Below, piece by piece: positions 44,518 through 53,374 of a DNA stretch of 64,000 nt. The stretch lies in assembly GCF_024172165.1 (NCBI RefSeq), contig NZ_JAMZEB010000002.1:4795501-4859500 (forward strand), in the 5' to 3' direction. A program made the translations under genes and the position numbers. Each line of letters opens with the position of its first letter. Position 1 is the stretch's first letter. The DNA comes from Nonomuraea thailandensis. Its GTDB lineage: Bacteria > Actinomycetota > Actinomycetes > Streptosporangiales > Streptosporangiaceae. The notes below the pieces were generated by a model. The model was not told the origin of the DNA. It searched no databases and worked only from the letters and a program-made list of their open reading frames with translations.

Positions 44518-44942
44518 ACCGCCACTGTGAAGCGGTCTTCGGTTCGGCGCCAACTCACTCGTGCGGACTGCTGTATCTCACCTGGAGGGTGAGACGCAGG
44601 AAAGCCACATCGACCCTCATGTTGGGGCCGGGCCCGGCGACACCGAGCAGGCCTGGCTCGGCGCGTGGCGACGGCGCTGCGGGCTCCGCGGCGCCGTCTT
44701 CCCGCGCCAGGATCACGACGGAGCCGCCGGAGGTCCTTCAGCGGGACGTGCTTTGCCGGCACGTACTGCCGGACCGGGCCGGCGAGCAGGCTGCGCGCCC
44801 GGACGGATGGAGCCAGCGGTGAGGAGCAGACCCAGGTCATCTCCGCTGCGGTCGCCGGGGCGGATGTCGCCATGCACGAGCGTGGGGCTGTCGGCGTGCG
44901 CCCTCCGTCCGTCAGGCCGGCATCGACGTCCGCGCCACGACC
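44518..44942. other. No supported gene
   Basis: About 425 bp upstream of the STAND gene. A 119-codon minus-strand frame overlaps the STAND start, but its composition looks like a shadow and it has no family features. Confidence 0.45.
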
Positions 44943-45881
44943 TCAACGAACCGGTTCGAGCACGAAGACCGGGATCTGGCGGTCGGTCTTGCGCTGGTAG
45001 TCGGCATAGTCCGGGTATGCCTCCACCGCCCGGCGCCACCAGAGGACCTTCTCGTCCCCGGACACCTCGCGCGCCCGGTACTCCCGGGTCACCGCGCCGT
45101 CCTGAAGCTCGATGACCGGCTCGGCGACCAGGCTGGCGTACCACTGGGGGTTGGTCGGCTCGCCACCCTTGGACGCGACAGCCGCGTAGCGCCCCTCGTG
45201 CTCGACACGCATCAGCGGCGTCTTGCGGACCTTGCCGGTCTTGGCGCCCCGGTAGGTCATCAGCACGGTGGGCAGACCCTTGATCGTGACGCCGTCGGTC
45301 GTGCCGGTCCGCATGATCTGCTCGACGTGCTCGCGGACCCACCCCGACGCGCTCGGTTCGTAATCACCGGTCAGCGCCCTGCCCTGATCAGCCTGCGCGG
45401 CCCGTCGCGACTCGACGGGATCGTGTCGGCGGTCTTGTGGGTTGCGCGTGCGCCTGGCGTCCACATTGCCGGTCAAGGTGTTGAGGATGCCGGGTAGTTG
45501 GGCCACCGTTTCGGCGGGCAGGCCGGTGACGGTCTCCTCCGCCAGAGCGAGCCACAGCTGCTTGACCCGGCCGGCCAGGGCTTTGCCGCTGTCGGTGAGC
45601 TCGACGATGCTGGCGCGCTGATCGGACGGGGAGGGTTTGCGGCGAATGTGGCCGGCGGCTTCGAGCTTGCGGGTCATGAGCGTGACGCTGGGCGGTTCGA
45701 TGCCGAGCGCCTCGCTGAGCTGGGCCCCGATCATCGGGCCGGACCGGGTCAGCTCGAGCAGCAACGCCTCCTGCCCGGGGTGCAGGCCGAGCGGGGTCAG
45801 CAGCGCCGCGGCCCGGGCCCGGTGGCGCAGGCTCAGCAGGCGGATGGCCTGGTTGAGGGAGTCGGCTTGCTCGAAGTCCAT
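44943..45881 (-). CDS. Fusion of a MarR regulator and a Ddn-type F420-dependent nitroreductase
   Basis: A 312-residue protein with two complete domains in one frame. Residues 1-140 are a MarR winged helix (GLHPGQEALLLELTRSGP, QLSEALGIEPPSVTLMTRKL, RRKPSPSDQRASIVELT). Residues 170-312 match Ddn-family F420H2-dependent reductases (GDYEPSASGWVREHVEQI, YRGAKTGKVRKTPLMRVEH, ASKGGEPTNPQWY, KTDRQIPVFVLE). The linker (about 141-168) is charged and low in family character. Ribosome binding site AGGAGAGG precedes ATG 45881. It is divergent from a WrbA-like gene whose promoter carries CATAA/TTATG palindromes. A natural fusion would make a redox- or quinone-sensing regulator; a missed stop or sequencing error is the alternative. 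Confidence 0.85.
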   Translation of the reverse strand: MDFEQADSLNQAIRLLSLRHRARAAALLTPLGLHPGQEALLLELTRSGPMIGAQLSEALGIEPPSVTLMTRKLEAAGHIRRKPSPSDQRASIVELTDSGKALAGRVKQLWLALAEETVTGLPAETVAQLPGILNTLTGNVDARRTRNPQDRRHDPVESRRAAQADQGRALTGDYEPSASGWVREHVEQIMRTGTTDGVTIKGLPTVLMTYRGAKTGKVRKTPLMRVEHEGRYAAVASKGGEPTNPQWYASLVAEPVIELQDGAVTREYRAREVSGDEKVLWWRRAVEAYPDYADYQRKTDRQIPVFVLEPVR

Positions 45882-45909
45882 GACCTCTCCTTGACAGGTT
45901 CGTTAGGCG

Positions 45910-45944
45910 CATAACTATTATGCCCATAACATTATGTGCATAAC
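45910..45944. promoter_or_regulatory. CATAA/TTATG operator pair between marR-ddn and wrbA-like genes
   Basis: CATAA-CTA-TTATG (45910-45922) and CATAA-CA-TTATG (45925-45936) are followed by a third CATAAC (45939-45944). The AT-rich palindromes in the divergent gap fit MarR-type binding by the fusion protein. Confidence 0.7.
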
Positions 45945-45972
45945 TACTTGCGAGCAACACCGAGGGGCAAAA

Positions 45973-46623
45973 ATGGCCGCGAAGGTCGCAATCATCTACT
46001 ACAGCGCCACAGGCAGCGTGCACGCGCTCGCCGAAGCCATCGCCGAGGGCGCCGCCTCCACCGGAGCCGAGGTCCGGCTGCGGCGGGTCGCCGAGCTGGC
46101 ACCCGACAGCGCGATCGACCAGAACCCGCAGTGGCGGCGGCATGCCGACGCTGCCGCGTCGATCGCCGAGGCGTCGGTTGAGGACCTGGCTTGGGCCGAC
46201 GCCTTCGCGTTCGGAACACCGACCCGGTTCGGCGGGCCGGCCGCGCAGCTCAAGCAGTTCATCGACCAGGCCGGCGGGCTGTGGCGGCAGGGCAGGCTGG
46301 CCGACAAGCCGGTGACGGCCTTCACCTCGGCGTTCAACCGGCACGGCGGGAACGAGGCCACGATCTTGTCGCTGGGCAACGTCTTCTACCACTGGGGGGC
46401 GCTGATCGTCCCGACCGGATTCACCGATCCGGCCGTGGCCGCCGCCGGCGGAAACCCCTACGGCACGTCGCTGGTGACAGACCCGTCGGCCGGGGAGGGT
46501 GCCGCGACGCTGGAAGCGGCCAGGTACCAGGGGCGGCGGTTGGCCCAGATCACGATCCGGCTCCTGGATGGCGCGGACGCCCGCGGAGCCCTGGCCGGAA
46601 CGACCTCCCGGGAGAGGTCATGA
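45973..46623 (+). CDS. WrbA-like NAD(P)H:quinone oxidoreductase
   Basis: A 216-residue flavodoxin-fold protein. It begins VAIIYYSATGSVHALAEAIA (FMN phosphate-binding loop) and contains FGTPTRFGGPAAQLKQFID and FTSAFNRHGGNEATILSL, all typical of WrbA. ATG 45973 with GAGGGGC upstream is chosen over an earlier in-frame ATG. It is coupled to a DHA2 efflux gene by ATGA, and both are probably controlled by the MarR fusion protein, forming a quinone or drug response unit. Confidence 0.9.
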   Translation: MAAKVAIIYYSATGSVHALAEAIAEGAASTGAEVRLRRVAELAPDSAIDQNPQWRRHADAAASIAEASVEDLAWADAFAFGTPTRFGGPAAQLKQFIDQAGGLWRQGRLADKPVTAFTSAFNRHGGNEATILSLGNVFYHWGALIVPTGFTDPAVAAAGGNPYGTSLVTDPSAGEGAATLEAARYQGRRLAQITIRLLDGADARGALAGTTSRERS

Positions 46624-48044
46624 CGATCCCGAGCACCACGACCGGGCGAGCCAGGCGGCACGCCGCCCCCGCCTGGATGGTCCTGGCTCTGGTGTGCGCC
46701 TCCCAGTTCATGGTGATCCTGGACGCGTCCATCGTGAACGTCGCCCTGCCCTCGATCCACGGGGACCTCGGGTTCACGCCCACCGGCCTGGCCTGGGTGG
46801 TGAACGGCTACTTGCTCACCTTCGCCGGCCTGATGCTGCTGGGTGGCCGCGCCGCCGACCTGTACGGCCCGCGCCGGTTGCTGGCCGCCGGGCTGTTGGT
46901 GTTCTCCGCCTCGAGTCTGGCCGGTGGCCTGGCAACCGCTCCGGAGGTCCTGGTGGCGGCCCGCCTCGTGCAGGGCGGCGGAGCCGCCATGATGGCCCCG
47001 GCGACGCTGGTCGTGATCAACACCCGCTTCACCGAGCCGAGCGCGCGTGCGAAGGCGTTCGGTGCATGGTCCGCCGCGGGCGGTGTGGGCGGGATGGCCG
47101 GCGCGCTCGCGGGCGGCGCCCTCACCACCGGCCTGTCGTGGCGGTGGGTCTTCCTCGTCAATGTGCCCGTCGGCGCGGTGCTGATCGTCGCGGCCATGGC
47201 GTCGCTGGCCGGCGTGCGAACCGGTCGGCGGGCGGCGCTCGACCTCACCGGCGCCCTCACCGGGACGGCGGGGCTGGCAGCGCTGATCTACGGAATCATG
47301 CAGAGCGCCGATCACGGCTGGTCGTCCGTTCCGGTCCTCGGGCCGATCGTGGCGGGCCTGCTCCTGCTCGCCGTCTTCACCGTGGTGGAGGCACGGTTCG
47401 CCATCCAGCCGATCATGCCCCTGCGGCTGTTCAGGATCCGCGGGGTAGCCGTCGGCAGCGGCATGCTGCTGCTGTTCGGCGGAATCGGCATCGCGATGTG
47501 GTACTTCACCTCACTGTTCATGCAGAACGTCCTCGGCTACAGCGCGCTTCAAGCCGGGCTCGGGCAGACACCCGCGGCGGTGACGTTCCTGGTGGTCGCG
47601 CGAGGGGCCGCAGCCCTGCTGCCGCGAATCGGTGTGCGCTCCATGGTGCTGGCCGGCAGCGGCACCTTCCTGGCCGGTTTCGGCTGGCTCACCCAAGCCC
47701 ACGCCGACAGCGGCTACCTCACCAGCATGCTCGGGCCCACGCTGCTCATCGCGGTGGGCATCGGGTTGACCTTCCCCACCCTCATGGCCGCCACTACCGC
47801 CGACGTGCCCGCGGGCGACGCGGGGGTCATCGGCGGCCTGGCTCAGACCGCCGCCCAGGTGGGCCAGTCGGTGGGCCTGGGAGTGCTCGCGACGGCCGCC
47901 GGCGCCAGAGCCGCGACGGAGGCCGACGGGAGTTCCCCGTCCGCCCTCACCGCCGGCTACGGCCTGGTCTTCCTCATGGCGGCCGGGCTCGGCCTGGCCC
48001 TCGCGCTGGTCAGCTTCCTGCTGCCGCGGCACCAGCGCGACTGA
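46620..48044 (+). CDS. DHA2-type MFS drug efflux transporter
   Basis: A 474-residue exporter with about fourteen predicted helices. It has FMVILDASIVNVALPSI (DHA2 motif D1), LLGGRAADLYGPRRLL (motif A) and ARLVQGGGAAMMAPATLVVI. It is translationally coupled to the WrbA-like gene. The substrate is unknown; a quinone-like or aromatic toxin would suit the operon. Confidence 0.9.
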   Translation: MTIPSTTTGRARRHAAPAWMVLALVCASQFMVILDASIVNVALPSIHGDLGFTPTGLAWVVNGYLLTFAGLMLLGGRAADLYGPRRLLAAGLLVFSASSLAGGLATAPEVLVAARLVQGGGAAMMAPATLVVINTRFTEPSARAKAFGAWSAAGGVGGMAGALAGGALTTGLSWRWVFLVNVPVGAVLIVAAMASLAGVRTGRRAALDLTGALTGTAGLAALIYGIMQSADHGWSSVPVLGPIVAGLLLLAVFTVVEARFAIQPIMPLRLFRIRGVAVGSGMLLLFGGIGIAMWYFTSLFMQNVLGYSALQAGLGQTPAAVTFLVVARGAAALLPRIGVRSMVLAGSGTFLAGFGWLTQAHADSGYLTSMLGPTLLIAVGIGLTFPTLMAATTADVPAGDAGVIGGLAQTAAQVGQSVGLGVLATAAGARAATEADGSSPSALTAGYGLVFLMAAGLGLALALVSFLLPRHQRD

Positions 48045-48604
48045 GGGTCTCGCGTAGCCGTCTCTCATGCTCGGCAGCGGTGGCACGCGAGCACCCGTGG
48101 CCTCTACGCGACCCCGGCGATCCTGACCGTCCTTCGGCGGAGATGCAGCCGTGCTCGAGCTCTACTCGCCTGCCGTCCGAGCCGCCGTCGAACATCGTCC
48201 AGGCGCCTGGGGAGTGCTTGCATCATCCTGGACGGCGTGGCCGCCGGCCTGTCATGTGGACCGGCCCGGCCACCCCATGGCCGGCTCCGCTCCTGGCTCT
48301 CCGTCACGCTGCGACGTCCTTGTAGGCCGCCCCACGCGCCGGGCATTCCCATGCTGGGCCAGGTAGTTCGCGGTCATGGAGCGGGGGTGGGCTGACGTTC
48401 AGGCCGCCGTTGGCCAGGCGCGTGGTCGGCCGGCGGCCGTGCCGCGCATGGCCACTGTGCCGCGGGAAGGGGTTCGGGCCGCCAGGCCGACGGGATCGTT
48501 CTGGCGGCCCCGCGGGCGACAGTAGCGCAAGCTGGTCCTGCTTCAGCCGGTAGCTCCGCTGTGCCACGCCGGCAGGCGGGCCGGTTCACGACGGAGGCGG
48601 GCCG
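48045..48604. other. No recognisable gene
   Basis: About 560 bp between the exporter and the CsbD-like gene. I see only short frames with no supporting features. Confidence 0.5.
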
Positions 48605-48799
48605 TCACTTCTTGAAGGCGTCCTTGACCTTCTTGCCGGCGTCCTTGACCTTCTCCCCGGCCTGCCTCAGGCCGCCCTGGGCCTGATCGGCCCGCCCTTC
48701 GACCCGGAGCTCGTCATCGTCTGTGGCGTCGCCCAGGTTCTCCTTGGCCCTGCCCTTGAGTTCCTGGGCCTTGTTGCGGATCTTGTCGTCGGTACCCAT
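48605..48799 (-). CDS. CsbD-family stress protein
   Basis: A 64-residue hydrophilic protein of the CsbD family: DDKIRNKAQELKGRAKENLG at the start and a Lys-rich GEKVKDAGKKVKDAFKK at the end. Family members are small general-stress proteins of unknown mechanism. A GGAAGG site supports ATG 48799. It stands alone between two unrelated regions. Confidence 0.88.
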   Translation of the reverse strand: MGTDDKIRNKAQELKGRAKENLGDATDDDELRVEGRADQAQGGLRQAGEKVKDAGKKVKDAFKK

Positions 48800-49092
48800 A
48801 TCGCTGCCTTCCTGGTCGTTTACCGTAAGCACGTCTACTTTCCGACCTGCAGGAACGGAAACCTCGGGCATCGCCATCGCCCCTCGAACCCGTCCAGGAG
48901 GCACGTGTCCTGCGGGATCGGGCGTTCGGCTCCTTCGTCGCGACGAGGTGTCGGATGCGGCCGGACAGGGGATGTATCGCGGCACGCAGGATCTCGCAGG
49001 GGGACTCGGACGAGCCTGCGACTCGGGGCGCTGTCCCAGTCTGATGTCTTTCGGCGCCGAGTAGGCGGCTGGTTCGGCGAAGTGGGGGAAAA

Positions 49093-50073
49093 GTGATCGC
49101 TGAGGGCGAGTCCACGCGTGTGCGGACCATGGATCGCGAAGACCCGTTGTGGGAGTCGGTGACCCGCGTCGAGGCCGCTCCTGCCTTCGTCTCCATGGCC
49201 TGCCGGGCCCTTTGGTCCAGCGTGAACGAACGGCTCGCGGCCCGTGTGGGCGATGTGCTCGATGTGCGGCTTCCGGTTCCGGAGACAGGGGACCCGCGTA
49301 CCCTCTGGTTGTTGCGGCGCCTGAGCGTTCCCGCCGCGACCGACCAGCAGGACATGGCCGCCCGTGCCGCCGACTGCTTGCGTGAGCATGCCCGCAACGG
49401 CTCTGCCGACGGCGGGAGCGTGCCACCGCTGTGCTCCGACTCGCCTGAGTGGCTGGCCGATGTGCTGCCGGCCGTCCTGGGCGAGCTCGCGGAGGCCGGG
49501 CTGAGCCCACGGGTCGCCCTCGGCTCGCCGACGACCGCACTCGCGCGATCCTGGACCGCCGGACATGAGCTCCTTCGTCGGGTGTGGCCTGAGGGGTGGC
49601 AGGAGATGACTACTGTTTTGACGGTCGGTGTCCTGTTGGATGGACCTCACTTCAGTTCCGGATCTGCCGCGACGACCTTCGGTGCGATCTACGCCAACCC
49701 GCGATCCCTCCGGACTCCGCAGGACGTCATGCAGATCCTCGTCCATGAGTCCGCTCACCACGTCCTGTGGCTCAAGGAGAACCTGCGGCCTTTCCTCCTG
49801 AACCCCGATGACAAGGCGAACTCACCTCTTCGCCAGGATGAGCGGCTCTTGCGCGGAGTGTTTCATGCCGCGTTCGTGCTGGCCCGGCTCGCCCTGACCG
49901 CTGACGCGTTGATTCAGCGGATCGGTGACGACGGCCCGCTCACCGAGCCTCTGCCTGATCTTGTCCAGAAGCTCGGTGAGGCGCTGGCGACCCTGGAGGC
50001 GCGCGCACGTTTCACGTCGGAGGGACGTGCGCTCTGCGACGACATGCAAGCTATTCACGAGAGGACGCGCTGA
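49093..50073 (+). CDS. HExxH-motif protein of the RiPP-associated peptide-modifying type
   Basis: A 326-residue protein. The key block is QILVHESAHHVLWL (H218, E219, H222), followed by DERLLRGVFHAAFVLARL (residues 249-266). This second block is shared with HExxH-domain proteins found beside radical SAM RiPP maturases (FxsB-associated and similar), some of which are now described as 2-oxoglutarate-type peptide beta-hydroxylases rather than proteases. The N-terminal 200 residues are helical with no other motif. GTG 49093 follows GGGGGAAAA. It is convergent with the B12 radical SAM gene and overlaps it by 23 bp. The role as a peptide hydroxylase is inferred from family and context. Confidence 0.7.
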   Translation: MIAEGESTRVRTMDREDPLWESVTRVEAAPAFVSMACRALWSSVNERLAARVGDVLDVRLPVPETGDPRTLWLLRRLSVPAATDQQDMAARAADCLREHARNGSADGGSVPPLCSDSPEWLADVLPAVLGELAEAGLSPRVALGSPTTALARSWTAGHELLRRVWPEGWQEMTTVLTVGVLLDGPHFSSGSAATTFGAIYANPRSLRTPQDVMQILVHESAHHVLWLKENLRPFLLNPDDKANSPLRQDERLLRGVFHAAFVLARLALTADALIQRIGDDGPLTEPLPDLVQKLGEALATLEARARFTSEGRALCDDMQAIHERTR

Positions 50074-51796
50074 GCTCCGTCAGTGACCGGGCCAGCGTCT
50101 GAACGCCCTTGATGTAGCCGCCGAACCGCCGGTAGTCGCTCCAGATGTCAGCTCCGGCCTTCGCCTCGCCGGACAGCATCCGCTCGGCCAGCGACCCGGC
50201 CAGCAGATCCAGTTCGGCGCAGAGCGTGGTGAGCGTGGTCCGAGCACGACGGAGCTCGTGTTCCACGGCTGGGGCATCACTCTCGTGGTCGCTCGCGGCC
50301 TTCTCCAGACAGTCGAAGTAGCCGAAGAACGCTTCGAGGTTCTCCCGCCGATACGGCAGGTCGCCGGTAACCAGGTCGGCTTCGGCGAGAAAGGAACCGA
50401 CCGGCGCGGGCATGCGGAATTCGTCCGGCAGATCAATCTTGCTGTGGGCAAGCGGGATGGTGCGAATCCGATACGGATAGCGATCTGTCACGGGCACGCC
50501 CGCCACCGGGAGCAGCGCCAGCGTGAACGAGGCGCGTGGGAGGACACCGGTCTCGGCGAAGACCTTCCCCAGGAGTTCGACGCACTCTGCCAGTTCCCAG
50601 GCGATCTCGGCGAGGGTGGAGGTGGGATCGGCCAGTATGAGATAGATCTCCGGCAGGATGCCAGCCTGCGCGGTGCGTACGACGGTCTCCTTCGCCTGCG
50701 CGATGTACGTCTCGCCGCGGAAGGATTTCAGCCACAGCTCGGTGCGGCGCGGGCTGAACGTCTCGATGCCGAAGGCCAGCTCGCGGAATCCGACCCGGGC
50801 CATCTGCTCCAGATGCGGCCACACGCTCCGGTTCGCGATCGTCTGGGCGCGGAACTCCAGGCCGGGAATCACCGGATCCTCGAGCAGGGCCAGCAGCTCC
50901 GTGTTCCACGCGGTGCGCTGGATGAAAAGATCGTCGGCGAACGAAACCGTCCGTAGCCCGCGAGCCGCCGCGGCCCGCACCACCTCGTTCACCTTGCGCG
51001 GTGACAGCGCGCGGATGTTCCTGTCGGCCACCGAACAGAACCGGCACCGCCCCCAGCTGCAGCCGCGCTGCGTGTAGAACTCGAATACGCTCCACTGTTC
51101 CGCCTCGACGATGTCCCAGGGCACCACGCACAGCGCGTCGAGTTCATCGCTCAGCGGCGCAGGCGACCATGGTGCGGATGCGGTCGGTGCTGGACGATGC
51201 CAGACCGCGCCTCGTTCGCTGTCGCGCAGGTAAAGGCCGCTAGCGGGGATCCGCACGACGTCCCCGGCGATGGAACGGGGAAAGCCGGCGTTCAGGACGC
51301 GCGCGATGGCGTCCTGGTCGAGAGCGCCCCCGGGAAAGGCGTCTCCCACTTTCACGGCCTCTGCCGGTATGCCTGCCGCACGATGCTCGCCGGACGGGTC
51401 CCCCGCGAGCGCGGAGATGACGGCGGGCAGGGTCAGCTCGCATTCGCCCGGCATGACGATGTCGAACAGGTCGGCGGCCAGCGAACAGGCGACCGATTCC
51501 AGCGAGCCGCCACCGAGCAGGAGCACGGTTTTCGGATAGGCCGTACGCACCCGCCGGGCGGCCGGAACGGAGCGCGGCAGCATCCGCTCCATGGAGGAGA
51601 TGCCGACCCAGTCGCATCCCTCCTCGAGCTCCCCGAAGAGGGCCTGCTCCGAGCTGACGAACCGGACATCGACACCGGTGCTCCTCAGGTGACCGAGCAT
51701 CGGCAGCAGACCGGGTGAGTTGGTGTATCGACGATCGCCTTCCGCGTCGTAGTCGAGGAAGAAGACAAACTTTCCCAGCGGCTGCGGTTCGAGCAT
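50051..51796 (-). CDS. B12-binding radical SAM enzyme
   Basis: A 581-residue protein. Residues 8-125 look like a cobalamin-binding Rossmann domain (VGISSMERMLP, LLLGGGSLES), without a DxHxxG motif, as in many B12 radical SAM methylases. The radical SAM cluster motif is RGCSWGRCRFCS with Cys 246, 251 and 254 (Cx4Cx2C), followed by TVSFADDLF and FGIETFSPRRTELW. A C-terminal helical region of about 150 residues has no known match. It starts 7 bp after the SPASM maturase gene, so it is the third gene of the precursor operon. C-methylation or another radical step on the peptide is likely. Confidence 0.85.
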   Translation of the reverse strand: MLEPQPLGKFVFFLDYDAEGDRRYTNSPGLLPMLGHLRSTGVDVRFVSSEQALFGELEEGCDWVGISSMERMLPRSVPAARRVRTAYPKTVLLLGGGSLESVACSLAADLFDIVMPGECELTLPAVISALAGDPSGEHRAAGIPAEAVKVGDAFPGGALDQDAIARVLNAGFPRSIAGDVVRIPASGLYLRDSERGAVWHRPAPTASAPWSPAPLSDELDALCVVPWDIVEAEQWSVFEFYTQRGCSWGRCRFCSVADRNIRALSPRKVNEVVRAAAARGLRTVSFADDLFIQRTAWNTELLALLEDPVIPGLEFRAQTIANRSVWPHLEQMARVGFRELAFGIETFSPRRTELWLKSFRGETYIAQAKETVVRTAQAGILPEIYLILADPTSTLAEIAWELAECVELLGKVFAETGVLPRASFTLALLPVAGVPVTDRYPYRIRTIPLAHSKIDLPDEFRMPAPVGSFLAEADLVTGDLPYRRENLEAFFGYFDCLEKAASDHESDAPAVEHELRRARTTLTTLCAELDLLAGSLAERMLSGEAKAGADIWSDYRRFGGYIKGVQTLARSLTELSASSRE

Positions 51797-51803
51797 CTGG
51801 CCG

Positions 51804-53354
51804 TCAACCGCAACTGATGGGCAGCGACACAGGCCGTTCGTCCAGCAATCCGAACGGGCGGTTGACCGCCGTCACCACCTCACGCAAGGTGGCCATCCCG
51901 ACGGCGTGGTCGCCACTGATGGCACGTTCCATCAGCCAGTCGGAGTTCCGTTCGATGCTGTCGACGTAGCCCGTCATCATGGAGTCGCAACTCGATGCTT
52001 CGAAGGAATTATTGTGCTCCAGCGCGAGGAACTGGCATCCCCCGCCGCAGTGCGCCGACGAGGAACACCCCTGGCACCCATCGATGTCCAGCGAGGTCCG
52101 ATCCCGCCATTGGCTGAGTTTCTCCTCGTGCACGACTACTTCCGGTAGGAACCGGCCGACGGCGAGGTGATCCTGACCGGCGGCGTCCCAGCACGCGTAA
52201 ACGTCTCCATGGAGGTCGAACGCCCAGAAGTTGATCTGAGCCTCGCAATTGAAGAATCGATGCAGCGAGAAAAGGCCGGTCTCTCGGAATCCCTGGAAGT
52301 ATTTAATGCCCGGAAAGCCGGTAAGGTCGTAGACTGCCATCCTCTCATCGGACTCGACGAGTTCCAAAACCTGGAGCAGGAGGCCGGACTCCGAGTTGGA
52401 CTCGCGTTTTGGATTGTGGTTCTTGACCGGTGCGAGGTGCATCTTGAGCAGCTCGGTGTCCAGCCAGCCACGGGCTGCGGCGAAATCTGTGAGTTCGGGC
52501 AGGCGAGGCAGGTTGGACTCGTCGACGTTCACCCGCACGTTGATGCGAATGCCGTTCTTCAGCGCGAGGTCGATGCCCTCGACCATCGGCTGGAAGGAGT
52601 CGCCCCCGAGTTTCAGCGGCAGTGGCCTGCGGCGTTTGTGTACGTCTGCGGGGCCGTCGATGGTGATCTGAATGAGGTCGACTTTCCCTGCCAGGAACGG
52701 CACGGCCGGCTTGAGCCCGACACCATTCGAGATGACCTTCGTGGCGTAGCCGAGCCCAGCTGCCAGGTCCAAGAGCTGAAGCACCCGTTCCCGGAGCGCG
52801 GGCACGTCCTGGAGAGGCTCGCCACCGAAGACCGTGAAGTCGACGGTGCCGGGCGATCTCGCGTCCACGAACTGCGGCAACACCGCGACCAGCCGCTCCG
52901 CGGTCTCGGCCGTCATGATCGGCGAGTCCATGTGGTAGAGCCGCTGCCAGCAGTAGGGGCACTTCAGATCGCAGTTGTAGCTGGGGATGACCACCAACGG
53001 CTGAGCGACTGCCTTCCGGTGGAAGTCGACCATGGTGTTGTACAGCACCCTCGAAACCCGCTGCTCGTCGGCACGGCTGGAGAAGAGGTATCCACGCCGG
53101 TCCAGATATGAGATGACCGGCTCGGCAGCCGAACTCAACGGCCTTCGACGAGGCAGACCGACGAAGGTCCCACGGGCTTCGCCTCCGTCTGTGGTCGACC
53201 TCGTCCCACGATCGGCTCCTGGAAGATCCGCTGCCAGCTCACCGTCGATGACATCGATGCTGCCAGCGAGAGTGTTGAAGAGTGCGAAATAACCCTGGCC
53301 CCGGCCTTTGAGAGGCACGAGAACGTTGTATTCGCTCTGCACGTGATGAGTCAT
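51804..53354 (-). CDS. Radical SAM/SPASM peptide maturase
   Basis: A 516-residue maturase. The radical SAM motif is SYNCDLKCPYCWQ (Cys 128, 132, 135), with FGGEP and SNGVGL further on. The SPASM region has NCEAQINFWAFDLHGD, then CQGCSSSAHCGGGCQFLALE (Cys 427, 430, 436, 440) and a further Cys at 456, as expected for two auxiliary 4Fe-4S clusters. The first 110 residues may form a peptide-recognition region. ATG 53354 is chosen over an upstream ATG because of its GGGGCGG site. It directly follows the small precursor gene. Thioether or carbon-carbon crosslinking of the precursor core is the expected type of reaction. Confidence 0.9.
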   Translation of the reverse strand: MTHHVQSEYNVLVPLKGRGQGYFALFNTLAGSIDVIDGELAADLPGADRGTRSTTDGGEARGTFVGLPRRRPLSSAAEPVISYLDRRGYLFSSRADEQRVSRVLYNTMVDFHRKAVAQPLVVIPSYNCDLKCPYCWQRLYHMDSPIMTAETAERLVAVLPQFVDARSPGTVDFTVFGGEPLQDVPALRERVLQLLDLAAGLGYATKVISNGVGLKPAVPFLAGKVDLIQITIDGPADVHKRRRPLPLKLGGDSFQPMVEGIDLALKNGIRINVRVNVDESNLPRLPELTDFAAARGWLDTELLKMHLAPVKNHNPKRESNSESGLLLQVLELVESDERMAVYDLTGFPGIKYFQGFRETGLFSLHRFFNCEAQINFWAFDLHGDVYACWDAAGQDHLAVGRFLPEVVVHEEKLSQWRDRTSLDIDGCQGCSSSAHCGGGCQFLALEHNNSFEASSCDSMMTGYVDSIERNSDWLMERAISGDHAVGMATLREVVTAVNRPFGLLDERPVSLPISCG

Positions 53355-53374
53355 CGTCCGCCCCGATGGAATGG

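Noticed and set aside
44514..44873. A 119-codon minus-strand frame overlapping the STAND start by ATGA
   Set aside because: Arg-rich composition, no ribosome binding site and no family features; the overlap is likely accidental.
49093..50073. Calling the HExxH protein a metalloprotease
   Set aside because: HExxH alone is weak evidence; the following DERLLRGVFHAAF block fits RiPP-associated HExxH proteins better than a known peptidase family.
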